Assembly (NCBI GenBank): GCA_000436535.1
Contig: FR886333.1
Location: 22,654-48,525, forward strand
Direction: 5' to 3'
Length of the DNA: 25,872 bases
DNA from: Eubacterium sp. CAG:252
GTDB lineage: Bacteria; Bacillota; Clostridia; Lachnospirales; Lachnospiraceae
The position numbers and the translations under genes were made by a program. The notes beneath the pieces are model-generated. The model did not search any database. It was not told the DNA's origin and saw only the letters and a list, made by a program, of their open reading frames with translations. Positions 8,488 to 16,373 of the stretch are shown here, piece by piece. The first letter of the stretch is position 1; each line of letters begins with the position of its first letter.

Positions 8488-8573
8488 CCAGACTGTCGGG
8501 CTTTCGCCCTATCTGACCAAAGAATAACAAAATGCTTTATGCTAGCACAGCACTTTGTTATTCTTTGGTCTGG
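8488..8573. repeat. Long palindromic element between the esterase and vanY-like genes
   Basis: Outer short arms CCAGAC (8488-8493) and GTCTGG (8568-8573) enclose two hairpins. One is GGGC-TTTC-GCCC (8498-8509; a GAAA tetraloop on the minus strand). The other is a 22-bp stem with a single mismatch (8515-8536 with 8549-8570) and a 12-nt loop. Its right end overlaps the last codons and stop of the esterase gene (8558-8573). No T-tract follows on either strand, so it is not a standard terminator. It looks like a mobile palindromic or REP/MITE-like unit, but no second copy is visible in the window. Confidence 0.7.
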
Positions 8574-9565
8574 CACGGCTCATTGCTTACGCACATTACT
8601 GGTGATTTAACCGCAAATGCGCTGTCTTTTATAACATTTTTCAATCCCTGTATCTGCTTATCCTCACATTCATTAATAAGCTTCACAAGCCCCTTCGTAA
8701 GCAGCCATGCACCATACTTATTAAAATGAGTATTCTCTGATACTGTGTCCGGTTTATTCAATTCTTTAATAAAATCATCCGGCCACACACCCTTATTGAC
8801 ACCCACTTTAATAGAAGTATACTTATGAATATTATCACGTCCTATGGCTTCAAACAAGCCCACAGAATAAGAAAATAAATCTAATACAACCGTATGTGTC
8901 TCTTCACCTATCTGCTTCATCGCCCTTATATACGAAAAATTATCACCACCGTGAAGCCCACAGCCATCCTCTATCTTTCCGTCAGGCGTAAACTGTGTAC
9001 GTGCCGGTGCTGTCACAAGCACAGGTATTGCACTATGCTCTCTTGCCATATCAATATACTGCTTGATAAACCACTTATAACTTCCCATTGTAGCATCCTT
9101 TGAATAAGGATAATAAGTATCACCCGGATAAGAATTATTAACTGCCTCAACACTTCTTATAACAGCTTCTTTATCCTTAATAGAGTCATCCTCCATAAGT
9201 GCATGTATATATTCTTCTGGTATATAATCCTTACTCACTCTCTCGCCCGGAATAACCGGATATCTTCCATCTTCGTCCGGCTCTCCAAGCTCCACAAGCC
9301 TGTTAAACATCGTCTTATAGCCTTTGGATGCATCATCATTATGGCAGAACTCTATAAGAAGATAATCTCCTTTACCTATATGCCTGTCAAGCTCATCAAA
9401 ACGCCCTTCATTAATAAACAGCCTTGAGCTTCTTCCACCCTTTGCATAATTAATAACATTGTTACCAGAAGCTATATAATATGGCAGATACTGTCCCCAG
9501 CCTGCTATAAACTCCTCATCGGTATAGTCCTGAACTATAGAATCACCTGCTAAGTATATATTCAT
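8558..9565 (-). CDS. GDSL-family carbohydrate esterase, CE12-like (rhamnogalacturonan acetylesterase type)
   Basis: Serine esterase expected to remove O-acetyl groups from pectic or related oligosaccharides. SGNH blocks: GDS with nucleophile Ser9 and the following GWGQYLPYY (typical of CE12); the GGRSSR block; CHND; and a final THF block. In that last block the usual catalytic Asp three residues before His (DxxH) is Glu277 (E-N-T-H280). No signal peptide, so it probably acts in the cytoplasm. At 335 aa it is longer than typical CE12 (about 220-260), with an insertion around residues 100-165. The C-terminal CQTKE is encoded by the arm of a palindromic element, so the tail may have been altered by its insertion. 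The GGAG site is about 9 nt before the ATG. Confidence 0.85.
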   Translation of the reverse strand: MNIYLAGDSIVQDYTDEEFIAGWGQYLPYYIASGNNVINYAKGGRSSRLFINEGRFDELDRHIGKGDYLLIEFCHNDDASKGYKTMFNRLVELGEPDEDGRYPVIPGERVSKDYIPEEYIHALMEDDSIKDKEAVIRSVEAVNNSYPGDTYYPYSKDATMGSYKWFIKQYIDMAREHSAIPVLVTAPARTQFTPDGKIEDGCGLHGGDNFSYIRAMKQIGEETHTVVLDLFSYSVGLFEAIGRDNIHKYTSIKVGVNKGVWPDDFIKELNKPDTVSENTHFNKYGAWLLTKGLVKLINECEDKQIQGLKNVIKDSAFAVKSPVMCVSNEPCQTKE

Positions 9566-9618
9566 AACCTAAATCTCCATTTTTATAATTATCTTTTTTC
9601 CTTAATGATGTAAATATT

Positions 9619-9647
9619 ATTTTATCACATTATAATTTTATGGTCAA
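9619..9647 (-). promoter_or_regulatory. Sigma-A promoter for the CE12-like esterase
   Basis: Minus strand: TTGACC (9642-9647), 17 bp, TAAAAT (9619-9624) with an extended -10 (TGA before it). About 54 bp from -10 to the ATG. Confidence 0.7.
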
Positions 9648-9725
9648 AAATCTTATTTAGAAATTCTTCTACTACTACCAGCATACTAATCCAGATAACA
9701 TATAAATATTGGAAAAATTTCCTCA

Positions 9726-9770
9726 ATTTTGTAAAATATCTTCCATATTATAGAAGATATTTTACAAAAT
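9726..9770. repeat. Perfect 18-bp inverted repeat between divergent promoters
   Basis: The 18-bp arm at 9726-9743 has its exact reverse complement at 9753-9770, separated by a 9-nt spacer (catattata). No T-tract follows, and it sits 25 bp upstream of the chemotaxis-gene -35 box. It could be an operator, a cruciform or a mobile palindrome. Confidence 0.8.
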
Positions 9771-9794
9771 AGAACTTTGGTACTAGATGAAGAA

Positions 9795-9823
9795 TTGAAA
9801 GTTTTTTTCCTATATAGTATAAT
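9795..9823 (+). promoter_or_regulatory. Sigma-A promoter for the chemotaxis receptor
   Basis: TTGAAA (9795-9800), 17 bp, TATAAT (9818-9823). Predicted start near 9830, giving a leader of about 169 nt. No sigma-28 (motility) promoter consensus was seen. Confidence 0.7.
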
Positions 9824-9998
9824 CTTTATGCTTTAGGGATTATTACATATTTATATGCAGGGATTAAGGGTAATCCTTGCAATACCAATTAAGTATGTAA
9901 CCACGTAACAGTATTTTATATAACTATGTAATTGTACAGAGCAGCTATTACAACTGCTTTCATAAAAAAACCATTTTTATACATATAGGAGGAATAAT

Positions 9999-11474
9999 AT
10001 GACTATCAAAACTAAAAGCAGCTCTGAAATGGAACGTAACAACCGGGTTGCAATGTATGCACACCTTATTGAGGTTGTTATAATGGATATTATGATACTG
10101 GCACAGGCTTTCAGGAGTGGTACCGGAATTACCAGTGCTGTTATTATTTCCATTATCGGAATTGCGCCCGTGATTGCTGAATTCATAACATGGAGCAGGA
10201 ACCATGAGAATTACGCTATCAAGCATCTTGTTCCAATCGGTTATGCCGTTTTTTATACATTTGCATTATTTACATCATCAAGTATTGCCATGTTTACATT
10301 TGCACTGCCTATGATATTCGTAGTTTCATTATATAACGAATTCCGGCTTATGTTTCTTGTCAACTTCGGTGTTATCCTTGAAAGTATCATCGCCGTTATA
10401 TTAGGCGCTAAGACAGGCGGCTATGGATACCTTGGTACTAATGTTGCTGCCATACAGATTACAACCGTAGTTATAACAGGTGTATACGCCTGCGTGCTTG
10501 CATTAACAACCAAAGCCAATGCACAGCAGAAGGTTGATAACATATCTGAGGCCAAGGAGAAGAGCGAAGAGCTTCTTCATGAAATCTCTGAAATGTCTGC
10601 AACTTTACAGAACGGCATATCTGAGATATACACTGACCTTGAAAAGTTAAGTACAGCATCAAAAGCAACACAGGCTACAATGGGCGAAGTTGCAAATGGT
10701 GCTTCTGATACAGCCGATGCCGTGCAGAACCAGTTAGAACAGACAGAAGTCATTCATCAGAAGGTTACTCTTGTTGATGATGCTTCAAGTGAAATCTCTG
10801 AAAGTATGTCAAAGACCCTTGAAATTCTTTCACAGGGAAGTGCTGATATTGAACAGCTTGTTGAAACTGTTGACATATCTGTAAGGAATGGTAAGGACGT
10901 AGCTGATAAGCTCTCTAACCTTAACAGCCATATCACAGAAATGCACTCTATTATATCTATGATTGAAGAAATTGCATCGCAGACTGAACTGCTTGCCCTT
11001 AATGCAAGTATCGAAGCTGCAAGAGCTGGTGAAGCAGGCAAGGGATTCTCTGTTGTTGCTTCTGAGATATCTAAGATGGCTACACAGACAGCAGGTGCTA
11101 CTGAGAACATAACAAAGCTTATACAGAATATGGCACAGGCTATTGAAGAGGTCGTAAGTGTTATATATAAGATGATTGATGGTATTAATGAAGAAAAGAC
11201 ATCAACAGAAAACACAGCAAGAAGTTTTGATAATATCCAGAGTAATACATATATTGTGCGTGATAACGTAACAAAGCTTTCATCAAGTGTACACGAGCTT
11301 AAGGATGCTAATCAGGTAATCAATGACTCCATCCAGACTATTTCCGCTGTTTCACAACAGCTTTCAGCACACGCTGAGGAAACTAATGCCAATGAGGAGG
11401 CTAATATGCAAATTCTTAACAGTATATCTGATAGAATGCATTCACTTATTGATACGGTGCATAACGAAGTGTAA
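9999..11474 (+). CDS. Methyl-accepting chemotaxis protein with a multi-TM N-terminal sensor
   Basis: Signals to CheA/CheW. The N-terminal 170 residues contain about six hydrophobic helices (near 18-38, 43-63, 75-93, 95-112, 115-136, 147-170) and no extracellular ligand-binding domain. No HAMP linker is evident, and a helical linker leads into the signalling domain (about 210-480). The hairpin tip is clear: I322-EEIASQTELLALNASIEAARAG, followed by GKGFSVVASEI. The C-terminus has no CheR-tethering pentapeptide. The AGGAGG site lies 6 bases before the ATG. It is monocistronic, with its own promoter and a strong terminator. No flagellar or che genes are in the window, so it may be an orphan transducer. 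The ligand is unknown; a membrane-embedded or small-molecule cue is inferred from the topology. Confidence 0.93.
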   Translation: MTIKTKSSSEMERNNRVAMYAHLIEVVIMDIMILAQAFRSGTGITSAVIISIIGIAPVIAEFITWSRNHENYAIKHLVPIGYAVFYTFALFTSSSIAMFTFALPMIFVVSLYNEFRLMFLVNFGVILESIIAVILGAKTGGYGYLGTNVAAIQITTVVITGVYACVLALTTKANAQQKVDNISEAKEKSEELLHEISEMSATLQNGISEIYTDLEKLSTASKATQATMGEVANGASDTADAVQNQLEQTEVIHQKVTLVDDASSEISESMSKTLEILSQGSADIEQLVETVDISVRNGKDVADKLSNLNSHITEMHSIISMIEEIASQTELLALNASIEAARAGEAGKGFSVVASEISKMATQTAGATENITKLIQNMAQAIEEVVSVIYKMIDGINEEKTSTENTARSFDNIQSNTYIVRDNVTKLSSSVHELKDANQVINDSIQTISAVSQQLSAHAEETNANEEANMQILNSISDRMHSLIDTVHNEV

Positions 11475-11575
11475 CAGGTACTGTACTTCCGTGTCCTCTG
11501 CATAGGAGAATTGAATTACCCACAGAACCATATGATTAAATTCGTTAAAACAAAGATATAACGTGTGTTCTATAT

Positions 11576-11630
11576 AAAAAAAGATGGGGTGCTACGGCTT
11601 ATTATAAGCTGGTGCATCCCATCTTTTTTT
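11576..11630. terminator. Bidirectional terminator between convergent MCP and GH95 genes
   Basis: A7-GATGGG (from 11576) pairs with CCCATC-T7 (to 11630). Pairing extends inward imperfectly through TGC to a GGCTT/AAGCT inner stem. The runs of A and T on both sides make it work in both directions. Confidence 0.9.
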
Positions 11631-11730
11631 CGTTTCTAAACCTTCCACAAGTAAAGTTTATAACCAGAAATGCTCTTTATCTGCTTTGCATACAGACCCT
11701 TATGTTTATTATTATACCTTCATAATTATC

Positions 11731-14367
11731 TTAGGGAAAGCTAATGCACTGCTCTCCCTTCTTAAGCTCAATATCTCTATTAAACCTTCTCCTGTCCTCA
11801 TCACTTATTTCAAGCATATCTGCAGCCGCATTTCCCAGAACAAGCTGGAAATGTGTATCGCGGAGTGCCGTCATCTTAATATTTATAAGCTTTCCTTCTC
11901 TGTTCCACTCAAGCTCATCTATACACACTCCAGCCCTTGTCATAATACCGCATATTTTCCCCTGTGGGAACTTACAGCTTAGTGCTGGCAGCAGTTCTAT
12001 AGTACTTCTGTCAGAGTACACAAGTGCTTCGTTTATTATGCCTGTTATTCCATATAATGTGTCAGTGCAGGCAACACCCTTCGCACTGTTAGTATTATGG
12101 TCAGTAAACAGCGAAGAATAGAATATATCACTGTGTACCAGAAGATTAAGAATGTCATATACCGCTTCTGAATTCTTAAGTCTTGTCTCAACAAGCGCCT
12201 TATGTATCCAGCCGTGTGAAGCAGTGTCATCCTTTCCTGTATTCTCACGGTTACGGTTTACTATAGCCTGTCTGCACGCATCTGCCAGAGCCTCATTATG
12301 CTGTGTCTGATAAGCCGGCCATGCACAGTATAAATGGCTTATATGCCTGTGTGCATTATTCTCCTTATACTCCTTCATAGACCACTCGCATATAGCACCA
12401 CTCTCGTCAAACTTAAAGTCAGGCAATCTGTCTTTAAGTTCAAGTGCTTCTGCTACTTTTGTTTTATAGCCCTCCTCTTTAAGCTCATTTTCCATATCAA
12501 TATACATACCGACTATATCCCTTGCCGCCGATATATCCATAGCAGCATTGGCAGTTATTGCACTGTGATAATCAAGTGGTTTATTTTCTGGTGAAAACGA
12601 AGGTATTATAAGATACTTCTCACCTTCCTTAAGAGCCTTTTTGTCCTTTGTGCAGCACGCATTACCATTGCAGTCTGTGTAATACTCCGGTGTACATAGC
12701 TGTTTCCAGAAGTTATAAGTCTTTCTCACAAGAGGAACATATATATCTTTCTTTATATCAAATGTATCTTTTTTATACATTTTAATAATATCTTCATCCT
12801 TAGTTGTTATTATTGAATTGCCATAACAGTCAAGAAATTCTGCTATCGGAAGTGTCATCCAGCTTGCGCCTGTATTCCAGTACTGGAACGGATAATTAAT
12901 GTCATACTCAACCATCATAGCCCTGTGTCCGTCAGTATTGACCGGAGTCAGCAGCGCATCCTTCATTCCATACACCATCGCAGCATTATTCTCCCAGTCA
13001 GGAAGCTGCTTTAGCACAAACCATATATAGCCAACAGCCGCCTCATACATATTGCCACTGTTCATACCTGACACCTGAATATTGACATTGGCATCCATAG
13101 TGTAGGCATTGCGCCAAGAAAGGTTCCACTCCCCGACACCGGCTGCATTAAGCCTTGGCGCTGTATATCCGGCACTTGAAAGCATTGCATATCTCGCATT
13201 ATTATATATTCTTTCAAGCAGCTCAGGTATTATATCCTTTTCGTCCTTCTGTCTTTCTAACAGTTCCTCGTTACTTACATCACCTGTCAGTGATGTGTCA
13301 TCAGCTTTATCCCTTAAGCTTAAAGAAACACGGTTATATCTGTCAGCCGCTTTTTTCATATGCTCATTTAAAAGGTCTTTATAAGAAAAATAAGTGCTGT
13401 CTGCGCCTGTAACACTCTCTATTTTACTGACACATTTTCTGACAATATCATATTCATCAATGACATTATCTGTCCGTCTTAAATCCTCGCACATATATGC
13501 CCAGTCAAGATAAGTCACAAGCACAAGCTCGTTGGTGTCAGTTACCTTAAGCACCGGTGCGCCGTCATCTATGCACGTATATGCCATATCGCTCTTCATC
13601 CTGTCAAATGTCTGTATACGTCCGTCACCGGCAAACACCTTTGTAACTCCCGCAAAGCCTCCGTCAGCCAGCTCACTCCCCTTAAATGATGGATAATGCA
13701 CGACTGTTCCAATCATATTATCTTTTATAAAACGTGAATACTTCATCTTTCTTTCAGAAGTAAACGTGTTATTCTTGCCCGTACCAAACTTATGTATCGA
13801 CTCAAAATCCTCTATAAAAAGCTTAATTCCAAAGTCTTTTATGCCCGTTATTACTGTTACTATGACATCCTGCTTAGGCACAAATGTCTTTCTTTCTATA
13901 TCAGCGCCATCTGCCTTAAAACTAGTAACTATAACGCTGTGTTCAAGATCTGTATATCTCTTATAATCCGTTACGTCAATATCCTCAAACAACGTCTTTC
14001 TTTCGCTGTTATGCGCAACCTTTAACATCTCAATTCTTAGCTGGTGTCCCGGATGATGACAGTACATATTGGTTCTCTTTCTGTCATGTATATTCCACGT
14101 ATCATCCATATGAAGCACCGCCTGTCTTGCCTCGTCAAGCTGCGCTGTCACTTCCTCTGGTACATATCTTGGCTCATTTGACGGCATAACCAGCTCTACA
14201 TTCTGATATATAAGATTATCGTTCAGCGGTGCTCCTGACTCAATCACACCTATATGTCCGTTTCCTGCAAACATACCATCGTGCCACGCCACATCAAAAA
14301 GCCCATATTCCCTATAGGGAATAAGTTCTTTATATTCTTTTGAATATGATATATTTTCTCTTCCCAT
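11731..14367 (-). CDS. GH95-family glycoside hydrolase (alpha-L-fucosidase / alpha-L-galactosidase type), cytoplasmic
   Basis: Inverting exo-enzyme expected to release L-fucose or L-galactose from oligosaccharides. Motifs align with GH95: a DANVNIQ segment supplies Asn427 and Asn429 (the paired Asn that activate water); a CEWS segment supplies the general acid Glu661, followed by HRHISHLY; and a CTDTLYG segment supplies Asp769, placed as the Asp of the usual IDGNFG motif. IPSFSPEN is also family-like. No signal peptide. Length 878 aa is slightly above the typical 700-800. The surrounding motifs diverge from characterised fucosidases, so the substrate is not settled. It lies 167 bp downstream of a GH43 gene on the same strand, so the two are probably cotranscribed. 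An AGGGG site precedes the ATG. Confidence 0.85.
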   Translation of the reverse strand: MGRENISYSKEYKELIPYREYGLFDVAWHDGMFAGNGHIGVIESGAPLNDNLIYQNVELVMPSNEPRYVPEEVTAQLDEARQAVLHMDDTWNIHDRKRTNMYCHHPGHQLRIEMLKVAHNSERKTLFEDIDVTDYKRYTDLEHSVIVTSFKADGADIERKTFVPKQDVIVTVITGIKDFGIKLFIEDFESIHKFGTGKNNTFTSERKMKYSRFIKDNMIGTVVHYPSFKGSELADGGFAGVTKVFAGDGRIQTFDRMKSDMAYTCIDDGAPVLKVTDTNELVLVTYLDWAYMCEDLRRTDNVIDEYDIVRKCVSKIESVTGADSTYFSYKDLLNEHMKKAADRYNRVSLSLRDKADDTSLTGDVSNEELLERQKDEKDIIPELLERIYNNARYAMLSSAGYTAPRLNAAGVGEWNLSWRNAYTMDANVNIQVSGMNSGNMYEAAVGYIWFVLKQLPDWENNAAMVYGMKDALLTPVNTDGHRAMMVEYDINYPFQYWNTGASWMTLPIAEFLDCYGNSIITTKDEDIIKMYKKDTFDIKKDIYVPLVRKTYNFWKQLCTPEYYTDCNGNACCTKDKKALKEGEKYLIIPSFSPENKPLDYHSAITANAAMDISAARDIVGMYIDMENELKEEGYKTKVAEALELKDRLPDFKFDESGAICEWSMKEYKENNAHRHISHLYCAWPAYQTQHNEALADACRQAIVNRNRENTGKDDTASHGWIHKALVETRLKNSEAVYDILNLLVHSDIFYSSLFTDHNTNSAKGVACTDTLYGITGIINEALVYSDRSTIELLPALSCKFPQGKICGIMTRAGVCIDELEWNREGKLINIKMTALRDTHFQLVLGNAAADMLEISDEDRRRFNRDIELKKGEQCISFP

Positions 14368-14458
14368 ATATTGCCCCTGCTTTTAAAATTTTTATAAAAA
14401 ACTATTTATTTGATGCATTTTAATCCTCTTTTTTGCGCACGTTTTTTGCACATAACGA

Positions 14459-14516
14459 ATTTGTGTCAAGTGCACGCAGACACAAATCTCGCGTGTGAAA
14501 AATCTATTTTCCACAC
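14459..14516 (-). repeat. Two adjacent hairpins in the GH43-GH95 intercistronic gap
   Basis: Hairpin 1: ATTTGTGTC (14459-14467) with GACACAAAT (14479-14487), 11-nt loop. Hairpin 2 (14493-14516): GTGTG and CACAC arms with AAAA/TTTT inside. On the minus-strand RNA the only mismatch becomes a G-U pair, giving 10 pairs around a UAGA loop. No U-tract directly follows either one. They may stabilise or process the message between the two cistrons. Confidence 0.6.
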
Positions 14517-14534
14517 TAAGACTTTCCACTCCAT

Positions 14535-16154
14535 CTACAACTTATAATCCTCATCTGGATTAATGCTAAGCTGCACTCCCGTATCAAACACTCCGTCACC
14601 ATCCTCTGCAAACAGCGAAAACAGTGTTCCTGTAAATGTCATCGTCCTTGTGCCCTCTGTGCTAAGTCCCGCATTAAGCCCAGAACCTGCCTGTCTGAAA
14701 GCCACCCTTGCATTCAGATTATCAGTGTCAGCTATCGCATATGAAAATGTATACTTTTCCCTGTCAGTATCTATCTTAACAAGCAGCTTCATATTCTCCT
14801 CATCCTTGCTTACAGGAATATGAATAAGCTCTGCCCCCATATCGTGGATATGCTTATAAAAACCGATATACTTACCATTATCATCATTTCCGATATATAT
14901 TTCATAGTGATAATCATTATTGTAGTAAGCTGCTATTCCTGCTCTCTTTGCGGTTGTTGCACCTATATCAACCACTGCCTTTAGTGTTGTTGTAAACTCC
15001 GGCTGCTTAAAAGAAAGTATCGTAGGCGACTTGCCCGGTTCATTAAGTGATATGTCTGTGCCTTTAAGTGTCAGCTTTCTGTCTGCACTGTCATATATAT
15101 AATGCGACATATCAGGATTTCTTGTAAACTGCAGTCTTTTATCAAGCTTCTCATCCGCAAAATCAATACTTACACTGTGGTCTGCATACAGCATCGGCTT
15201 GCCTGTCTTATCATCTGTATGAATATTTGCCTTACTTTCTTCATAATCAAGCCCCGGAAGAGGCGCATCCATAACAAGCTCTATCGTTCCATTTCCGTTA
15301 TAGCCGACAACCGGCCAGCCGTCTTCCCACTTTACCGGTGCAAGAAATGTTTCACGTCCAAGATTGTGAAGAAGCGCGTGGCTGAACCTTCTTATACCAA
15401 GAAATACAAGCCACCAGTTGCCATTAGCATCCTCTATAAGGTCAGCGTGTCCTGTCGCCTGAATTTCCGACTTCTTATACTCCTTGTGTGATATTATCGG
15501 ATTATGTGGACAAGGCGTATATGGTCCCCATACATTTTCTGCTCTCTGTATAGTCTCACGGTGGGCATACTCCGTTCCGCCCTCAGCTATCATAAGATAA
15601 TACATTCCGTCTTTTTTATAAATGTGAGGTCCTTCGGCACACTGTCCGCCACAGCCTTCACTTATAAGCTTCTTGTCTGACAGAATTTCGCCTGTCATAG
15701 GATTAATCTCAAATGCAACAATACCTCTTACACCATCAAGTATACCAGTTGAACAATAGTAGCATTTATCGTCATCATCCCAGAATAATGAAGGGTCTAT
15801 TCCGCCCTGGTCTATCCATGCAGGCTCTGACCAGTCGCCGTCAACGCTGTCGCTGTGTACCACAAAGTTCCCTTTATCTGTTACATTTGTTGTTATCATA
15901 TAAAACATACCGTTATGGAAACGTATCGTTGGAGCATATATACCGCCCGAATTACGACAGCCCTCAAGCTCCAGCTGTGAACGTCTGTCAAGGCAGTAGC
16001 CCTTAAGCTCCCAGTTTACAAGATTTCTGCTGTGATATATTGGAACTCCAGGAAAGAACTCGAAAGTTGAGTTTACAAGATAAAAGTCGTCACCAACGCG
16101 GCATATACTAGGGTCAGGATTATATCCCGGAATAATTGGGTTTTTAAAAAGCAT
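14535..16154 (-). CDS. GH43 beta-xylosidase / alpha-L-arabinofuranosidase, cytoplasmic
   Basis: Inverting exo-glycosidase cleaving xylose or arabinose from xylo-, arabinoxylo- or pectic oligosaccharides. The start NPIIPGYNPDPSICRVGDD supplies general base Asp14. Asp120 in GGIDPSLFWDD is the pKa modulator, and Glu174 in AEGPHIY is the general acid. These fit the five-bladed propeller of the XynB-like subfamilies 11/12. Residues from about 320 to the end form the C-terminal beta-sandwich seen in those enzymes. No signal peptide. Length 539 aa is typical. A perfect AGGAGG lies 6 bases before the ATG. It is first in a probable operon with the GH95 gene. Xylosidase and arabinofuranosidase cannot be told apart from sequence alone. 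Confidence 0.92.
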   Translation of the reverse strand: MLFKNPIIPGYNPDPSICRVGDDFYLVNSTFEFFPGVPIYHSRNLVNWELKGYCLDRRSQLELEGCRNSGGIYAPTIRFHNGMFYMITTNVTDKGNFVVHSDSVDGDWSEPAWIDQGGIDPSLFWDDDDKCYYCSTGILDGVRGIVAFEINPMTGEILSDKKLISEGCGGQCAEGPHIYKKDGMYYLMIAEGGTEYAHRETIQRAENVWGPYTPCPHNPIISHKEYKKSEIQATGHADLIEDANGNWWLVFLGIRRFSHALLHNLGRETFLAPVKWEDGWPVVGYNGNGTIELVMDAPLPGLDYEESKANIHTDDKTGKPMLYADHSVSIDFADEKLDKRLQFTRNPDMSHYIYDSADRKLTLKGTDISLNEPGKSPTILSFKQPEFTTTLKAVVDIGATTAKRAGIAAYYNNDYHYEIYIGNDDNGKYIGFYKHIHDMGAELIHIPVSKDEENMKLLVKIDTDREKYTFSYAIADTDNLNARVAFRQAGSGLNAGLSTEGTRTMTFTGTLFSLFAEDGDGVFDTGVQLSINPDEDYKL

Positions 16155-16203
16155 AATAACCTCCTGTATTTTATGTTTATAGAATATTTATTATATTTGT
16201 GAT

Positions 16204-16242
16204 AAACGCTGTAATTATAAACATATCTAATGTACAGCGTTT
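16204..16242. promoter_or_regulatory. Widely spaced inverted repeat upstream of GH43 (possible operator)
   Basis: AAACGCTGTA (16204-16213) and its exact complement TACAGCGTTT (16233-16242), 19 bp apart. A minus-strand TATAAT (16214-16219) sits between them with no good -35, so the right arm falls where a -35 would be. This geometry fits regulator half-sites flanking an activator-dependent promoter, or simply an RNA hairpin in the leader. The regulator is unknown. Confidence 0.45.
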
Positions 16243-16259
16243 GTATCATATATATAATC

Positions 16260-16288
16260 GACTTATACATAACACATTTGTATAAGTC
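16260..16288. repeat. Perfect 10-bp inverted repeat upstream of GH43
   Basis: GACTTATACA (16260-16269) and TGTATAAGTC (16279-16288), with a 9-nt spacer. It lies between the GGDEF stop and the GH43 start, with no T-tract. It could be an operator for the GH43-GH95 unit or a weak 3' hairpin of the GGDEF transcript. Confidence 0.5.
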
Positions 16289-16324
16289 TATAATAAATTC
16301 CATACAACATAAAAACAAGAGGAA

Positions 16325-16359
16325 AAAATATTCAGAATATGTAATTTTACAGAAAATGC
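16325..16359 (-). repeat. Imperfect direct repeat, copy A, downstream of the GGDEF gene
   Basis: 35-bp segment matching 18343-18377 at 30 of 35 positions without gaps, in the same orientation, 2018 bp apart. Its core is GAATATGT-N-ATTTTACAGA. It begins 15 bp beyond the GGDEF stop. Confidence 0.65.
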
Positions 16360-16373
16360 TGTTTAGCTGTAAT

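Larger units (their letters stand above)
9566..9998. other. 433-bp divergent intergenic region: two promoters, a perfect palindrome and a structured leader
   Basis: Holds the minus-strand esterase promoter, a perfect 18-bp inverted repeat, the plus-strand chemotaxis-gene promoter, and then about 169 nt of untranslated leader. The leader contains a 10-pair stem (GCAGGGATTA with TAATCCTTGC) and a small AGCAG/CTGCT hairpin before the AGGAGG site. I see no ORF and no riboswitch class I recognise. Confidence 0.6.

Noticed and set aside
9830..9998. Cyclic di-GMP riboswitch in the chemotaxis-gene leader
   Set aside because: I looked for the GEMM-type conserved bases and tetraloop/receptor pattern and did not find them.
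11744..12121. 125-codon plus-strand ORF inside the GH95 gene
   Set aside because: Antisense shadow; the minus frame carries the catalytic motifs and there is no plus-strand ribosome binding site.
15102..15491. 129-codon plus-strand ORF inside the GH43 gene
   Set aside because: Antisense to the conserved GH43 sequence; no recognisable protein features.
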